Of a stretch of 64,000 bases of DNA, positions 32,618 to 40,807 are shown piece after piece (the stretch's first letter is position 1; each line of letters begins with the position of its first letter). The DNA is from Anaerococcus vaginalis (GTDB lineage: Bacteria; Bacillota; Clostridia; Tissierellales; Peptoniphilaceae), in NCBI GenBank assembly GCA_018363915.1, contig JAGZMY010000001.1, positions 62,001-126,000 of the forward strand, in the 5' to 3' direction. The position numbers and the translations under genes were made by a program. The notes under the pieces were generated by a model. The model worked only from the letters and a program-made list of their open reading frames with translations. It was not told the origin of the DNA and did no database searches.

Positions 32618-35227
32618 ATGAATGCAGATTTTAAATATGATAAATTAACCCCTATGTTAAGGCACTATGTGGATGTTAAAAAAAACTTTGAGGATTCTCT
32701 ATTACTTTATAGAGTTGGAGATTTCTACGAGGCTTTTTTTGATGATGCTATAACTATTAGCAAAAATCTTCAATTAGCTTTAACTGGAAAAGAATGTGGT
32801 CATGACAAAAGAGCACCTATGTGTGGAGTTCCTCATCATGTTATTGATACATATATAAATAAATTAGTTCAAAATGGATTTAAAATAGCCTTGTGTGATC
32901 AAGTAGAAGATCCAAAAATGGCAAAAGGCCTTGTAAAAAGAGCTATAACAAGAGTTATAAGTCCAGGTACAATAATAGATTTGGAATCGCTTGATAAAAA
33001 AGAAAATAATTTTTTACTTTCAATATATGAAAATAAATACGGAATTGGCGCTTGTTTTTCAGATATTTCAACTGGTAAATTAATGGCTTTTGAAATAAGA
33101 AATAATCAAAGCATTAGTGCAAACAAGCTAATAGATGAAATAGAAAAAATTTCTCCATCAGAAATAATAATAAATTCAAATTTTTCTAATAAAAAAGTTT
33201 TAAAATATCTAAACTTAAATAAAGAAATCCTTATAAATAAAATTGACGATAACAAGGACTATGAAAGTTTAAGTGAAAATGTATATAAAAATTTGGGAGT
33301 AGAAAATTTCAAAAAAATAGAAAATATGAGAATTTCTTTAATAGCTATTTCAAATTTATTGGATTATATTTATAGTTATCACAAGGAAAAATTAGCCCAT
33401 ATAAATGATATTGAAATTTTAGATATTGCATCTTATATGCAATTAGATGCAAATACACGAAGAAATCTTGAATTACATTCAAATATTGATAAAAAAGGTA
33501 AGGATAATTCTTTATTTAAATTGATTGACAAAGCTGATACTGTTATGGGTTCAAGGCTTTTAAATATGTGGCTTGAAAGACCTTTAATAGAAAAAGAAAA
33601 AATTGATAAACGTCTAGATTTAGTCGAATTTTTCTTTTTAAACCCTGATTTATCAAATAAAGTTTCATATTTTTTGGATGATATATTTGATTTAGAAAGA
33701 ATTATTGGAAAAATTTCTTATCAAAGAGCTAATGCGAGAGATTTTATTTCCTTGAAAACATCAATAAGAAATATTCCAGAATTTAAAAAATTTTTGGCAG
33801 GACTTGATAATAAAGATATTATTTCTTTTTCAAAAAATCTTCCAGATGTTTCCAATATTTATGATATTTTAGATAAATCTATAGTTGAGGATCCACCTGT
33901 TTTAATTACTGAAGGGGAAATCATCAAAGAAGGTTTCAATGATGATTTGGATAAGTTAAAAAAAGATTCTTTGTCAGCAGAAAATGATTTGATCGCTTAC
34001 GAAAATGAACAAAAAGAAAAAACAGGCATAAATAAATTAAAAATAAATTACAATAAAAATAACGGGTATTCAATAGAGATAACTAAATCAAATTTAGACT
34101 TAGTTCCTGATACTTATATAAGAAAACAAACTTTAATTAATCGAGAAAGATATACTACAGAAAGACTTGAGGAGCTTTCAAATTTGATTTTGGGCTCTAG
34201 CGATAGGATAAATAATCTTGAGTATGAAATCTTTTGTCAAATAAGAGAATTTATATTGGATAATACTAAAAAACTCCAATACTTATCAAAATTAATTTCA
34301 ATTATAGATTCTATAAATGCATTGTCAAAACTTGCTAGGGAAAATAACTATTGTAAACCTAAAATTACTACAGATAATATTATAAAAATTAAAAACGGCA
34401 GACATCCTGTTATTGAAAAAAAACTTAAAGAAAATGAGTTTATTTCAAATGATACAGACATTGGAGAAAGTAATAATCTAATTCAAATAATTACAGGGCC
34501 TAATATGGCAGGAAAATCTACTTATATGCGACAAATGGCTATAATTATAATTCTTGCTCAAATGGGTTCTTTTGTTCCTTGCGAAAAGGCAAGTATTTGT
34601 ATTTGTGATAAGGTATTTACAAGAATTGGAGCTAGCGATAATATTTCAAAAGGCGAGTCAACCTTTATGCTTGAGATGAATGAAGTAAGTAATATATTAA
34701 AAAATTCAACCGACAAGTCCTTCATTATTTTAGATGAAGTAGGGAGGGGGACAAGCTCTGATGATGGTTTATCAATAGCTATGAGCTTGGTTGATTATTT
34801 AAGCAAAAAGAAGAAGGCTAAAACAGTTTTTGCAACTCATTTTCATGAATTGACAGTTCTTGAAAATAAATTGGATAATGTCATCAATTTAAAAATAGAT
34901 ATATTAGAAGAAAATGATAGCTTAGTTTTTTTGAGAAAAATTTCTAGAGGAAAATCTGATAGGTCTTATGGAATTGAAGTTGCTAGAATGTCCGGCTTAC
35001 CATTAGATTTAATAGAAAATGCTAAAGTATTTATGAATAAGCTTGATGAAAGTGATGAGATATTCAAGGACAATAACAAAATAATAAAATCTTCTATAGA
35101 TGATTTGAATAAAATTAAAATTGATGAATTGAAAAATAAAGTTAATTTGATAAATATAAATGAATTAACCCCATTAGAAGCAATAAATATTCTTAATAAG
35201 CTAATTGATAATATAAAGGAGATATGA
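32618..35227 (+). CDS. mutS: DNA mismatch repair protein MutS
   Basis: Recognises mismatches and recruits MutL. The 869 residues show the mismatch-binding domain with the phenylalanine wedge (RVGDFYEAFFDDA, with GDFYE), the connector and lever domains, and the ABC-type ATPase with Walker A GPNMAGKSTYMRQM, Walker B FIILDEVGRGTSSDDG and ATHFHEL. The C-terminus has a helix-turn-helix region with LTPLEAINILNKL. It overlaps mutL by one base. MutS itself looks fully functional, in contrast to its partner. Confidence 0.97.
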   Translation: MNADFKYDKLTPMLRHYVDVKKNFEDSLLLYRVGDFYEAFFDDAITISKNLQLALTGKECGHDKRAPMCGVPHHVIDTYINKLVQNGFKIALCDQVEDPKMAKGLVKRAITRVISPGTIIDLESLDKKENNFLLSIYENKYGIGACFSDISTGKLMAFEIRNNQSISANKLIDEIEKISPSEIIINSNFSNKKVLKYLNLNKEILINKIDDNKDYESLSENVYKNLGVENFKKIENMRISLIAISNLLDYIYSYHKEKLAHINDIEILDIASYMQLDANTRRNLELHSNIDKKGKDNSLFKLIDKADTVMGSRLLNMWLERPLIEKEKIDKRLDLVEFFFLNPDLSNKVSYFLDDIFDLERIIGKISYQRANARDFISLKTSIRNIPEFKKFLAGLDNKDIISFSKNLPDVSNIYDILDKSIVEDPPVLITEGEIIKEGFNDDLDKLKKDSLSAENDLIAYENEQKEKTGINKLKINYNKNNGYSIEITKSNLDLVPDTYIRKQTLINRERYTTERLEELSNLILGSSDRINNLEYEIFCQIREFILDNTKKLQYLSKLISIIDSINALSKLARENNYCKPKITTDNIIKIKNGRHPVIEKKLKENEFISNDTDIGESNNLIQIITGPNMAGKSTYMRQMAIIIILAQMGSFVPCEKASICICDKVFTRIGASDNISKGESTFMLEMNEVSNILKNSTDKSFIILDEVGRGTSSDDGLSIAMSLVDYLSKKKKAKTVFATHFHELTVLENKLDNVINLKIDILEENDSLVFLRKISRGKSDRSYGIEVARMSGLPLDLIENAKVFMNKLDESDEIFKDNNKIIKSSIDDLNKIKIDELKNKVNLININELTPLEAINILNKLIDNIKEI

Positions 35228-37035
35228 TGAAAATCATAGAACTTGATAAAAAAACAATAGAAAAAATAGCGGCAGGAGAAGTTATAGAATCTCCTGTTTC
35301 TATAGTAAAAGAATTAGTAGAAAATTCAATAGATGCAAATGCCAAAAATATAGTTGTAGAAATAAAAAATGGCGGAAAATCTTATATAAGAGTTACAGAT
35401 GATGGCATAGGAATTGATGAGGATGATTTTAAAAGAGCCTTTAAAAGACATGCTACATCAAAAATTAAAGATTTCTCAGATTTATATGATTTATTTACTC
35501 TTGGTTTTAGGGGCGAAGCCTTATCATCAATTGTTGCTTGTGCAAATATAAAAGCAATTTCAAAAACAAAAAATCAAAATCTAGGCAAAGAATTGATTTT
35601 TGAAAATGGAAATATAAAGTCATACAATTCTATAGCTACAAATATGGGGACAAGCATAGAAGTTTATGATTTATTTTCAAATCTTCCTGTAAGACGTAAA
35701 TTTTTATCATCCGATATAAATGAATCAAATAAAATAGCTAAAATTATGCAAGCATTAGCTCTTGGCTATAATAATGTATCATTCAAATTTATAAAGGACA
35801 ATAGGCTGATTTTTCATACATTAAAAGACCAAGATATGGATAATAAAATTATTGAATTGTTGGATGAGAATCTAAAAGACAATCTTATCAAAATAGAAAT
35901 CCAAAATTCTCTTTATAAAATTAATGGATTTATTTCAAAAGTTAATTATTATAGGGGAAATAGGTCATTTCAATATATTTTTGTGAATAATAGGCTTATT
36001 GAAAATGAATCTATTAGTAAATCTATTGAAAATGAATATAGAACACTTATTCCAAGCCAAAGATTCCCAGCTTTTTTTATCTTTATAGAAACAAATTCTA
36101 ATAATATTGATGTAAATATTCATCCTAATAAAAAAGAAATTAAATTCACATATCAAAATGAGTTAATTGATTTATTAGAATATGAAGTATCTAAAATCTT
36201 ATATGAAAATATTAATATTAGGGAAGTTAAAGTTTTAGAAAAAAATAAAGAAGAATTGAATTTTTATGATGATTATAGCGAGATTTTAAATTCATACAAT
36301 AGGGTAAAAGAGGAAGAAAATTCCTATAATTTTGAAAAAAATCCAGATACAAAAGACCAAGCAAAAAAGGAAGAAGATTTCTTTAGAGGTATAGAATTAA
36401 ATTTTATTGAAAAAAATGAAAAAATCGAAGATATAGACTACAATAAGAAAAGCCTTGGAACAGTAAAAAAATTAGAGATTGATAAGCTCACTTATAAGTG
36501 TTCAATTTTTAATAGGTATGCTTTATTTTTTTATAATGATAAAATTTTAATCCTTGATAATAGAAGAGCTGATCAAAGAATTAAATTTGATAAATATATA
36601 GAAAATTTTAATAATGGAGAAATTTCCTCTCAACGATTGATTGAATCAAAAATTGTCAAAGTAAATCTTCAAGAATATAATAAATATCTTGAAAAAAAAG
36701 AAATTTTCAAAAAAATGGGTTTTGATATTGAGGAATTTTCTTATGATAAATTGATAATTAGAGCTGTTCCTTTAATATTTGAAGAACCTGAAAATAATAA
36801 TTTTTTCTATGATTTATTAGATATTGATGAGAAAAATGAAAACTTATTTTTAAATAAAATTTCAAAGCTAATAAACAAATATGTCTTTAGAAAAGGAGAT
36901 ATTATTAATAAATCAGAAGCTATGGCTACAATAGATAAATTAAATAAGTGTGATAATCCATATAAAACTTACGATGGAAAATCGACTATTATTATGATTG
37001 AAGAAGATGAATTGGAGAAATATTTTGATAGATAA
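35227..37035 (+). CDS. mutL: MutL with an intact ATPase but degenerate endonuclease domain
   Basis: MutL couples mismatch recognition to strand cleavage. The N-terminal GHKL ATPase is intact: ELVENSIDA, TDDGIGID, TLGFRGEAL and the later NVDVNIHPNKKEI-type segment. The C-terminal dimerisation domain aligns by position to Bacillus MutL, but the metal-binding nuclease motifs are gone: DQHAxxER reads DNRRADQR (residue 444 on), the SCK..A region has no cysteine, and CPHGRP reads TYDGKS (581-586). The 602-residue length is normal. ATG 35227 is preferred, 5 bases after AAGGAG. Confidence 0.92.
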   Translation: MKIIELDKKTIEKIAAGEVIESPVSIVKELVENSIDANAKNIVVEIKNGGKSYIRVTDDGIGIDEDDFKRAFKRHATSKIKDFSDLYDLFTLGFRGEALSSIVACANIKAISKTKNQNLGKELIFENGNIKSYNSIATNMGTSIEVYDLFSNLPVRRKFLSSDINESNKIAKIMQALALGYNNVSFKFIKDNRLIFHTLKDQDMDNKIIELLDENLKDNLIKIEIQNSLYKINGFISKVNYYRGNRSFQYIFVNNRLIENESISKSIENEYRTLIPSQRFPAFFIFIETNSNNIDVNIHPNKKEIKFTYQNELIDLLEYEVSKILYENINIREVKVLEKNKEELNFYDDYSEILNSYNRVKEEENSYNFEKNPDTKDQAKKEEDFFRGIELNFIEKNEKIEDIDYNKKSLGTVKKLEIDKLTYKCSIFNRYALFFYNDKILILDNRRADQRIKFDKYIENFNNGEISSQRLIESKIVKVNLQEYNKYLEKKEIFKKMGFDIEEFSYDKLIIRAVPLIFEEPENNNFFYDLLDIDEKNENLFLNKISKLINKYVFRKGDIINKSEAMATIDKLNKCDNPYKTYDGKSTIIMIEEDELEKYFDR

Positions 37036-37981
37036 AGTTTTGATTGTAACAGGACCTACAGCTTGTGGGAAAAGTGAGTTTGCTATAAAACTTGCCAAAA
37101 AATTTGATGGAGAAATTATTTCTGCTGATAGCCAACAAATTTATAAAGATATGGATATAGGTACAAACAAAATAAAAGAAAACGAAACGGATGGCATAAA
37201 ACATTATGGGCTTGATATAAAATATCCTAATGAAGAATATTCTGTTCAAGAATTTAAGGATATGGCAAGAAATCTAATAAGTGAAATCAATTCGAAAAAT
37301 AAAATTCCTATTGTGGCTGGCGGTACGGGTTTTTATATTGATTCAATTTTATTTGATATGAATTATGGAACAAATAAAAAAGATGAAAATTTAAGGGATA
37401 AGCTTACAAAAGATTTTCAAATGTATGGAAATGAATATATGTATGAAAAATTTTGTGAAATTGATCCAATAGAGGCAAAAAAATATCATCCAAATGAAAC
37501 TCAAAGAATTATAAGAGCCTTTGAAACTTACAAATTAACTGGAAAAAAACCAAGTGAATTAAGAAAAGGCCTAAAAATTTTAAATAAAAATATAAAGCCT
37601 ATATTATTTTTTATAAACTACAAGGATAGGTCAAAACTTTATGAAAAAATCAATCTTAGAGTCGACCAAATGATTAATGACGGATTAGAAAATGAATTTG
37701 ATTTTGTAGCTAAAAAGTATAAGCTAAGCCCATTATCTAAGTCATTACAAGCTATAGGTTATAAAGAATTTTTTACTTATAAAGAAAATGAAATTTCTTA
37801 TGATGAGCTAAGAAGTGAAATCAAAAAAAATACAAGACGATATGCCAAAAGGCAAATCACATGGATGAAAAAATATTTAAAATATGATTTTTCTAATTTA
37901 ATTTATAGGGATGAGGATATGGATGAAAAAATCTTGGAAAATATGGAAAAAATTGTAAAGGAGACTTATGATTTACAATAA
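37025..37981 (+). CDS. miaA: tRNA dimethylallyltransferase MiaA
   Basis: Adds an isopentenyl group to A37 of tRNAs reading UNN codons. From TTG 37025 it is 318 residues; this start is chosen because GGAGA lies 7 bases upstream and the P-loop follows at once (VTGPTACGKSEF). Other signatures are SADSQQIYKDMDIGT, VAGGTGFYI, and AIGYKEF with TRRYAKRQITWMKK. It overlaps mutL by 11 bases and ynbB by 14. mutS-mutL-miaA is a common Firmicutes order. Confidence 0.95.
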   Translation: MIDKVLIVTGPTACGKSEFAIKLAKKFDGEIISADSQQIYKDMDIGTNKIKENETDGIKHYGLDIKYPNEEYSVQEFKDMARNLISEINSKNKIPIVAGGTGFYIDSILFDMNYGTNKKDENLRDKLTKDFQMYGNEYMYEKFCEIDPIEAKKYHPNETQRIIRAFETYKLTGKKPSELRKGLKILNKNIKPILFFINYKDRSKLYEKINLRVDQMINDGLENEFDFVAKKYKLSPLSKSLQAIGYKEFFTYKENEISYDELRSEIKKNTRRYAKRQITWMKKYLKYDFSNLIYRDEDMDEKILENMEKIVKETYDLQ

Positions 37982-39254
37982 ATTATATGGAATTGATACA
38001 AAGATTGAAAATTATATTGAAAAAATAGATCTAGATTTAGAAGATAAATTTAAAAAATTAGATAAGATAAGTGAATATAACCAAATAAAGGTCTTAAAAG
38101 CTTTTAGCGATAATAATCTTTCCGCTATTCATTTTAACTCTGCAACAGGATATGGATATGCAGATATTGGTAGAGAAGTAGTTGAAAATATTTTTTCTTC
38201 AATTTTTAAATCTGAAGATTCTCTTGTAAGACCAAATATAGTATCTGGCACTCATGCTATTTCTTTGGTTTTATTTTCTCTTTTAAATTACGGAGATAAG
38301 ATTTTATCAATAAATGGAGATCCTTATGATACTTTACAACAGGTTATTGGAATTGAAGGAAATAAAAAAGGAAATTTGATTTCAAAAGGAATTAAATACG
38401 ATAAATTAGAATTAAAAAATGACCAAGAAATTCAATATGGAAAAATTAAAGAAAAATTAGATGATAAAACAAAGCTTGTAATGATTCAAAGATCAACAGG
38501 CTATACAAATAGGAGAGCTTTTAGTATTAGTGAGATAGAAAAGGCGATTATTGAAATTCGAAAAATAAATAAAGACGTAATTATTTTTGTAGATAATTGT
38601 TATGGGGAGTTCACAGAAATCAAAGAACCTATAGAAATAGGTGCAGATATAATTGCGGGCTCTTTAATTAAAAATCTTGGTGGAGGAATTGCAATAACTG
38701 GCGGATATATTTCTGGAAAAAAAGATTTGATTGAATACTGTGCAAATAGCCTTACAGCACCTGGAATTGGAAAAGATGAAGGATTAAGTTTTGGAACAAA
38801 TCGAAATGTCTTGCAAGGTTTATATTTTTCAAGCAAAACTACGATTGAGTCTATAAAAGTTGCTCTCCTTTTCGCTAAAGTTTTTGATGATTTAGGATAT
38901 GAAATAATACCAAAATTAGATGATCCAAGAAGCGATATAGTCCAAGCTATAAAATTAAATTCTAGTGAGAAATTAGAATTATTTGCAAAAGCAATCCAAG
39001 AATCTTGTAGTGTAGATTCCAATTTAACACCAATAGCTGACCAAATGCCTGGATATGAAGACCCTGTTATAATGTCATCAGGAGGCTTTGTAGAAGGGGC
39101 TACTTCGGAATTATCTTGCGATGGGCCGTTGAGAAAACCATACACAGTTTATTTGCAAGGCGGATTAAATAAATACCACGGAAAACTTGCCTTGATGAAA
39201 GTATTAGAAAAATTTATAAATAATAAAATTTTAGATATAGGTTTACTAAAATAA
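37968..39254 (+). CDS. ynbB: YnbB-family PLP enzyme (Met gamma-lyase-like)
   Basis: A 428-residue fold-type I PLP protein of the YnbB family, sometimes named aluminium resistance protein or methionine gamma-lyase-like. NSATGYGYADIGRE and VRPNIVSGTHAIS form the N-terminal part; VDNCYGEFTEIKEP holds the PLP aspartate region and GSLIKNLGG the PLP lysine. The biochemical reaction is not established for the family. In Bacillus ynbB also lies near miaA, with hfq and hflX between them; both are absent here. AAGGAG precedes the ATG inside miaA. Confidence 0.88.
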   Translation: MIYNKLYGIDTKIENYIEKIDLDLEDKFKKLDKISEYNQIKVLKAFSDNNLSAIHFNSATGYGYADIGREVVENIFSSIFKSEDSLVRPNIVSGTHAISLVLFSLLNYGDKILSINGDPYDTLQQVIGIEGNKKGNLISKGIKYDKLELKNDQEIQYGKIKEKLDDKTKLVMIQRSTGYTNRRAFSISEIEKAIIEIRKINKDVIIFVDNCYGEFTEIKEPIEIGADIIAGSLIKNLGGGIAITGGYISGKKDLIEYCANSLTAPGIGKDEGLSFGTNRNVLQGLYFSSKTTIESIKVALLFAKVFDDLGYEIIPKLDDPRSDIVQAIKLNSSEKLELFAKAIQESCSVDSNLTPIADQMPGYEDPVIMSSGGFVEGATSELSCDGPLRKPYTVYLQGGLNKYHGKLALMKVLEKFINNKILDIGLLK

Positions 39255-39266
39255 GTAATGAAATTG

Positions 39267-39310
39267 AAAAATGCTCAATAAACAATTAAATTTGTTAATT
39301 GAGCATTTTT
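39267..39310. terminator. Bidirectional terminator between ynbB and the Xer gene
   Basis: AAAAATGCTCAAT (39267-39279) pairs with ATTGAGCATTTTT (39298-39310), and the loop has an inner AACAA/TTGTT pair. T-runs flank both ends, so it can stop both the plus- and minus-strand transcripts. Confidence 0.9.
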
Positions 39311-39353
39311 GCTTTAAAATTTTAATCTTAATATAAATAATATTTTATTATTC

Positions 39354-40349
39354 TTATAATTTTAAATTTGATAAAGGATTTTTGTTTACAGCCTTTTTCA
39401 AATCTTCATCATCCAAGTGGGTGTAAATTTGAGTGGTTGATACACTTTCGTGTCCTAATACGTCTTTTAAAGCTCTTATATCCACGTTTCCATACTTATA
39501 CATCAAAGTTGCTGCTGTATGTCTTAATTTGTGAGTAGAATAGATTTTTGTATCAAAACCTGCTTTTTCTAAATATTTTTCAACAGTTGATTGAACAGCC
39601 CTGTTTGATATTCTTTGTTTTCTAGTAGATATAAACAAAGCGTCAATTTTTTTGCCTTTTAAATATTTTTTCCTAATCTTTATATAATTTTCAATTAAAT
39701 CTATGCAATTTTTAGTTAGGTATATAGTTCTTTCTTTATTACCTTTACCAATAATTGAAAAATGATCATCTTTAATATCTTTTAAATCCACACTAACAAG
39801 TTCAGAAAGACGCATGCCTGTTGTTAAAAAAGTGAAAACTATAGCCATATCTCTATTTCTTAAAAATTCATTTTTTTCTTGACTGACAATTTCGAGTAAG
39901 TGTTCTGTTTCGCTTAAAGTGAGGTAGACGGGTTGTCTTTTTTGAATTTTTGGATTTCTTAATTTTTCTGTTATATTATTATCAACAATTTCGATTTCTT
40001 GATGTAAATATTTATAAAAAGAACGTAAAGCAGAAATTTTTCTTGACCTTGTAGAAGTATTGTCGTTTAATTCATTATCCAAATAAGATATATAAGAATA
40101 CATATCCTGAATATTAATATCGTTAATAAAAGATTGATTAAAAATTTTATTAGAATCAATATTTGATTTTTTTAAATCATAATCAAATTTTTCCTTATCA
40201 TCAAAATAAACCTTTCTTAATATTTGAAAAGAAATAAAATTAATAAGGTCGTAATGATATTCGCTAATAGTTTTTTCAGATAAGGCTCTAATAGATTTTA
40301 AGTAGGAAAGATAATCTTTTAAAATTAAAGGGGACTTTATTTTAGTCAT
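39354..40349 (-). CDS. Xer-type tyrosine recombinase
   Basis: A 331-residue site-specific recombinase. The N-terminal SAM-like core-binding domain is longer than in XerC/XerD (about 300 residues) by an insertion around 45-80. The catalytic residues are all present: R180 (TTGMRLSEL), K202 (GKGNKER), H273 and R276 (STHKLRHTAATLM), H300 (LGHES) and the nucleophile Y309 (TTQIYTH). It may be a single-recombinase Xer of the XerS kind that resolves chromosome dimers, or one of a XerC/XerD pair. AGGAG and a near-consensus promoter precede it, with a perfect palindrome abutting the -35. Confidence 0.88.
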   Translation of the reverse strand: MTKIKSPLILKDYLSYLKSIRALSEKTISEYHYDLINFISFQILRKVYFDDKEKFDYDLKKSNIDSNKIFNQSFINDINIQDMYSYISYLDNELNDNTSTRSRKISALRSFYKYLHQEIEIVDNNITEKLRNPKIQKRQPVYLTLSETEHLLEIVSQEKNEFLRNRDMAIVFTFLTTGMRLSELVSVDLKDIKDDHFSIIGKGNKERTIYLTKNCIDLIENYIKIRKKYLKGKKIDALFISTRKQRISNRAVQSTVEKYLEKAGFDTKIYSTHKLRHTAATLMYKYGNVDIRALKDVLGHESVSTTQIYTHLDDEDLKKAVNKNPLSNLKL

Positions 40350-40381
40350 AAAAAACTCCTGAATATTTATTTGCTAAGCTC

Positions 40382-40410
40382 ATTATATCAGAAAAAAATA
40401 AAAATATCAA
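40382..40410 (-). promoter_or_regulatory. Sigma-A promoter for the Xer recombinase
   Basis: On the minus strand TTGATA (40405-40410), exact 17-base spacer, TATAAT (40382-40387), 32 bases before the ATG. The palindrome at 40409-40444 overlaps the first two bases of the -35. Confidence 0.8.
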
Positions 40411-40444
40411 TTATTGCACAAAATAATAATTTTGTGCAATAATT
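40409..40444. promoter_or_regulatory. Perfect 16+16-bp palindrome, candidate operator or Xer site
   Basis: AATTATTGCACAAAAT (40409-40424), 4-base spacer AATA, ATTTTGTGCAATAATT (40429-40444). No mismatch. It touches the -35 of the Xer promoter, a normal place for a repressor or activator site. It could also be a recombinase binding site; it does not look like the standard dif sequence. Not followed by a T-run, so not a terminator. Confidence 0.7.
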
Positions 40445-40762
40445 TCAAAATCAAAAAGCTCCTCCACTAATAACATTTTTAATTAAAATATTTTAGTAAA
40501 AAAACTTTTCGGAGATAAAAATATAAATAAAAACAGCGGATTTATAGTTGGCCCATAAAGCATTATAACAAATTTTATAATTATATTAAATTTCTAAAAA
40601 ATCAGACGTCGTATTTTGCGTTTTAAGCGATTTTATATTTTTGCTAATACAATTATACTCATAAATAAATAATAAAAATCGAATTTTTACATTTTGATTA
40701 TTGATTTAATTTAAATCGGATTAAACATTTCATTATAGTATAATTTGAAAAATTATATAAAT

Positions 40763-40796
40763 AAAAAAATTGGATAAAGAAAAATTCTTTATCCAA
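40763..40796 (-). terminator. Terminator after the GH73 surface protein gene
   Basis: TTGGATAAAGAA/TTCTTTATCCAA, perfect 12-bp stem with a 3-base loop, followed on the minus strand by seven T. It lies 12 bases beyond the stop codon. Confidence 0.92.
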
Positions 40797-40807
40797 AATT
40801 TAAATTT

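Larger units (their letters stand above)
40350..40807. other. Gene-free 458-bp region upstream of the Xer gene
   Basis: No ORF with a start and ribosome site is visible on either strand. It holds the Xer promoter, the perfect palindrome (40409-40444), a second imperfect 32-bp dyad at 40466-40497 (ACTAA...TTAGT), and at the right end the terminator of the GH73 gene. A TATAAT-like box on the minus strand (complement of ATTATA, near 40651) has no gene behind it. The rest, 40500-40760, is A+T-rich sequence in which I see nothing firm. Confidence 0.6.

Noticed and set aside
35227..37035. MutL motif loss as a sequencing or frameshift error
   Set aside because: The frame is continuous, flanking residues align well with the family over the whole C-terminal domain, and three separate motifs are affected.
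40409..40444. Palindrome as a terminator
   Set aside because: No T-run follows on either strand and it sits upstream of a promoter rather than after a gene.
40466..40497. Classical 28-bp dif site
   Set aside because: The dyad is imperfect and lacks the TTATGTTAA-type arm; no match to the Bacillus or E. coli dif pattern could be found by eye in the region.
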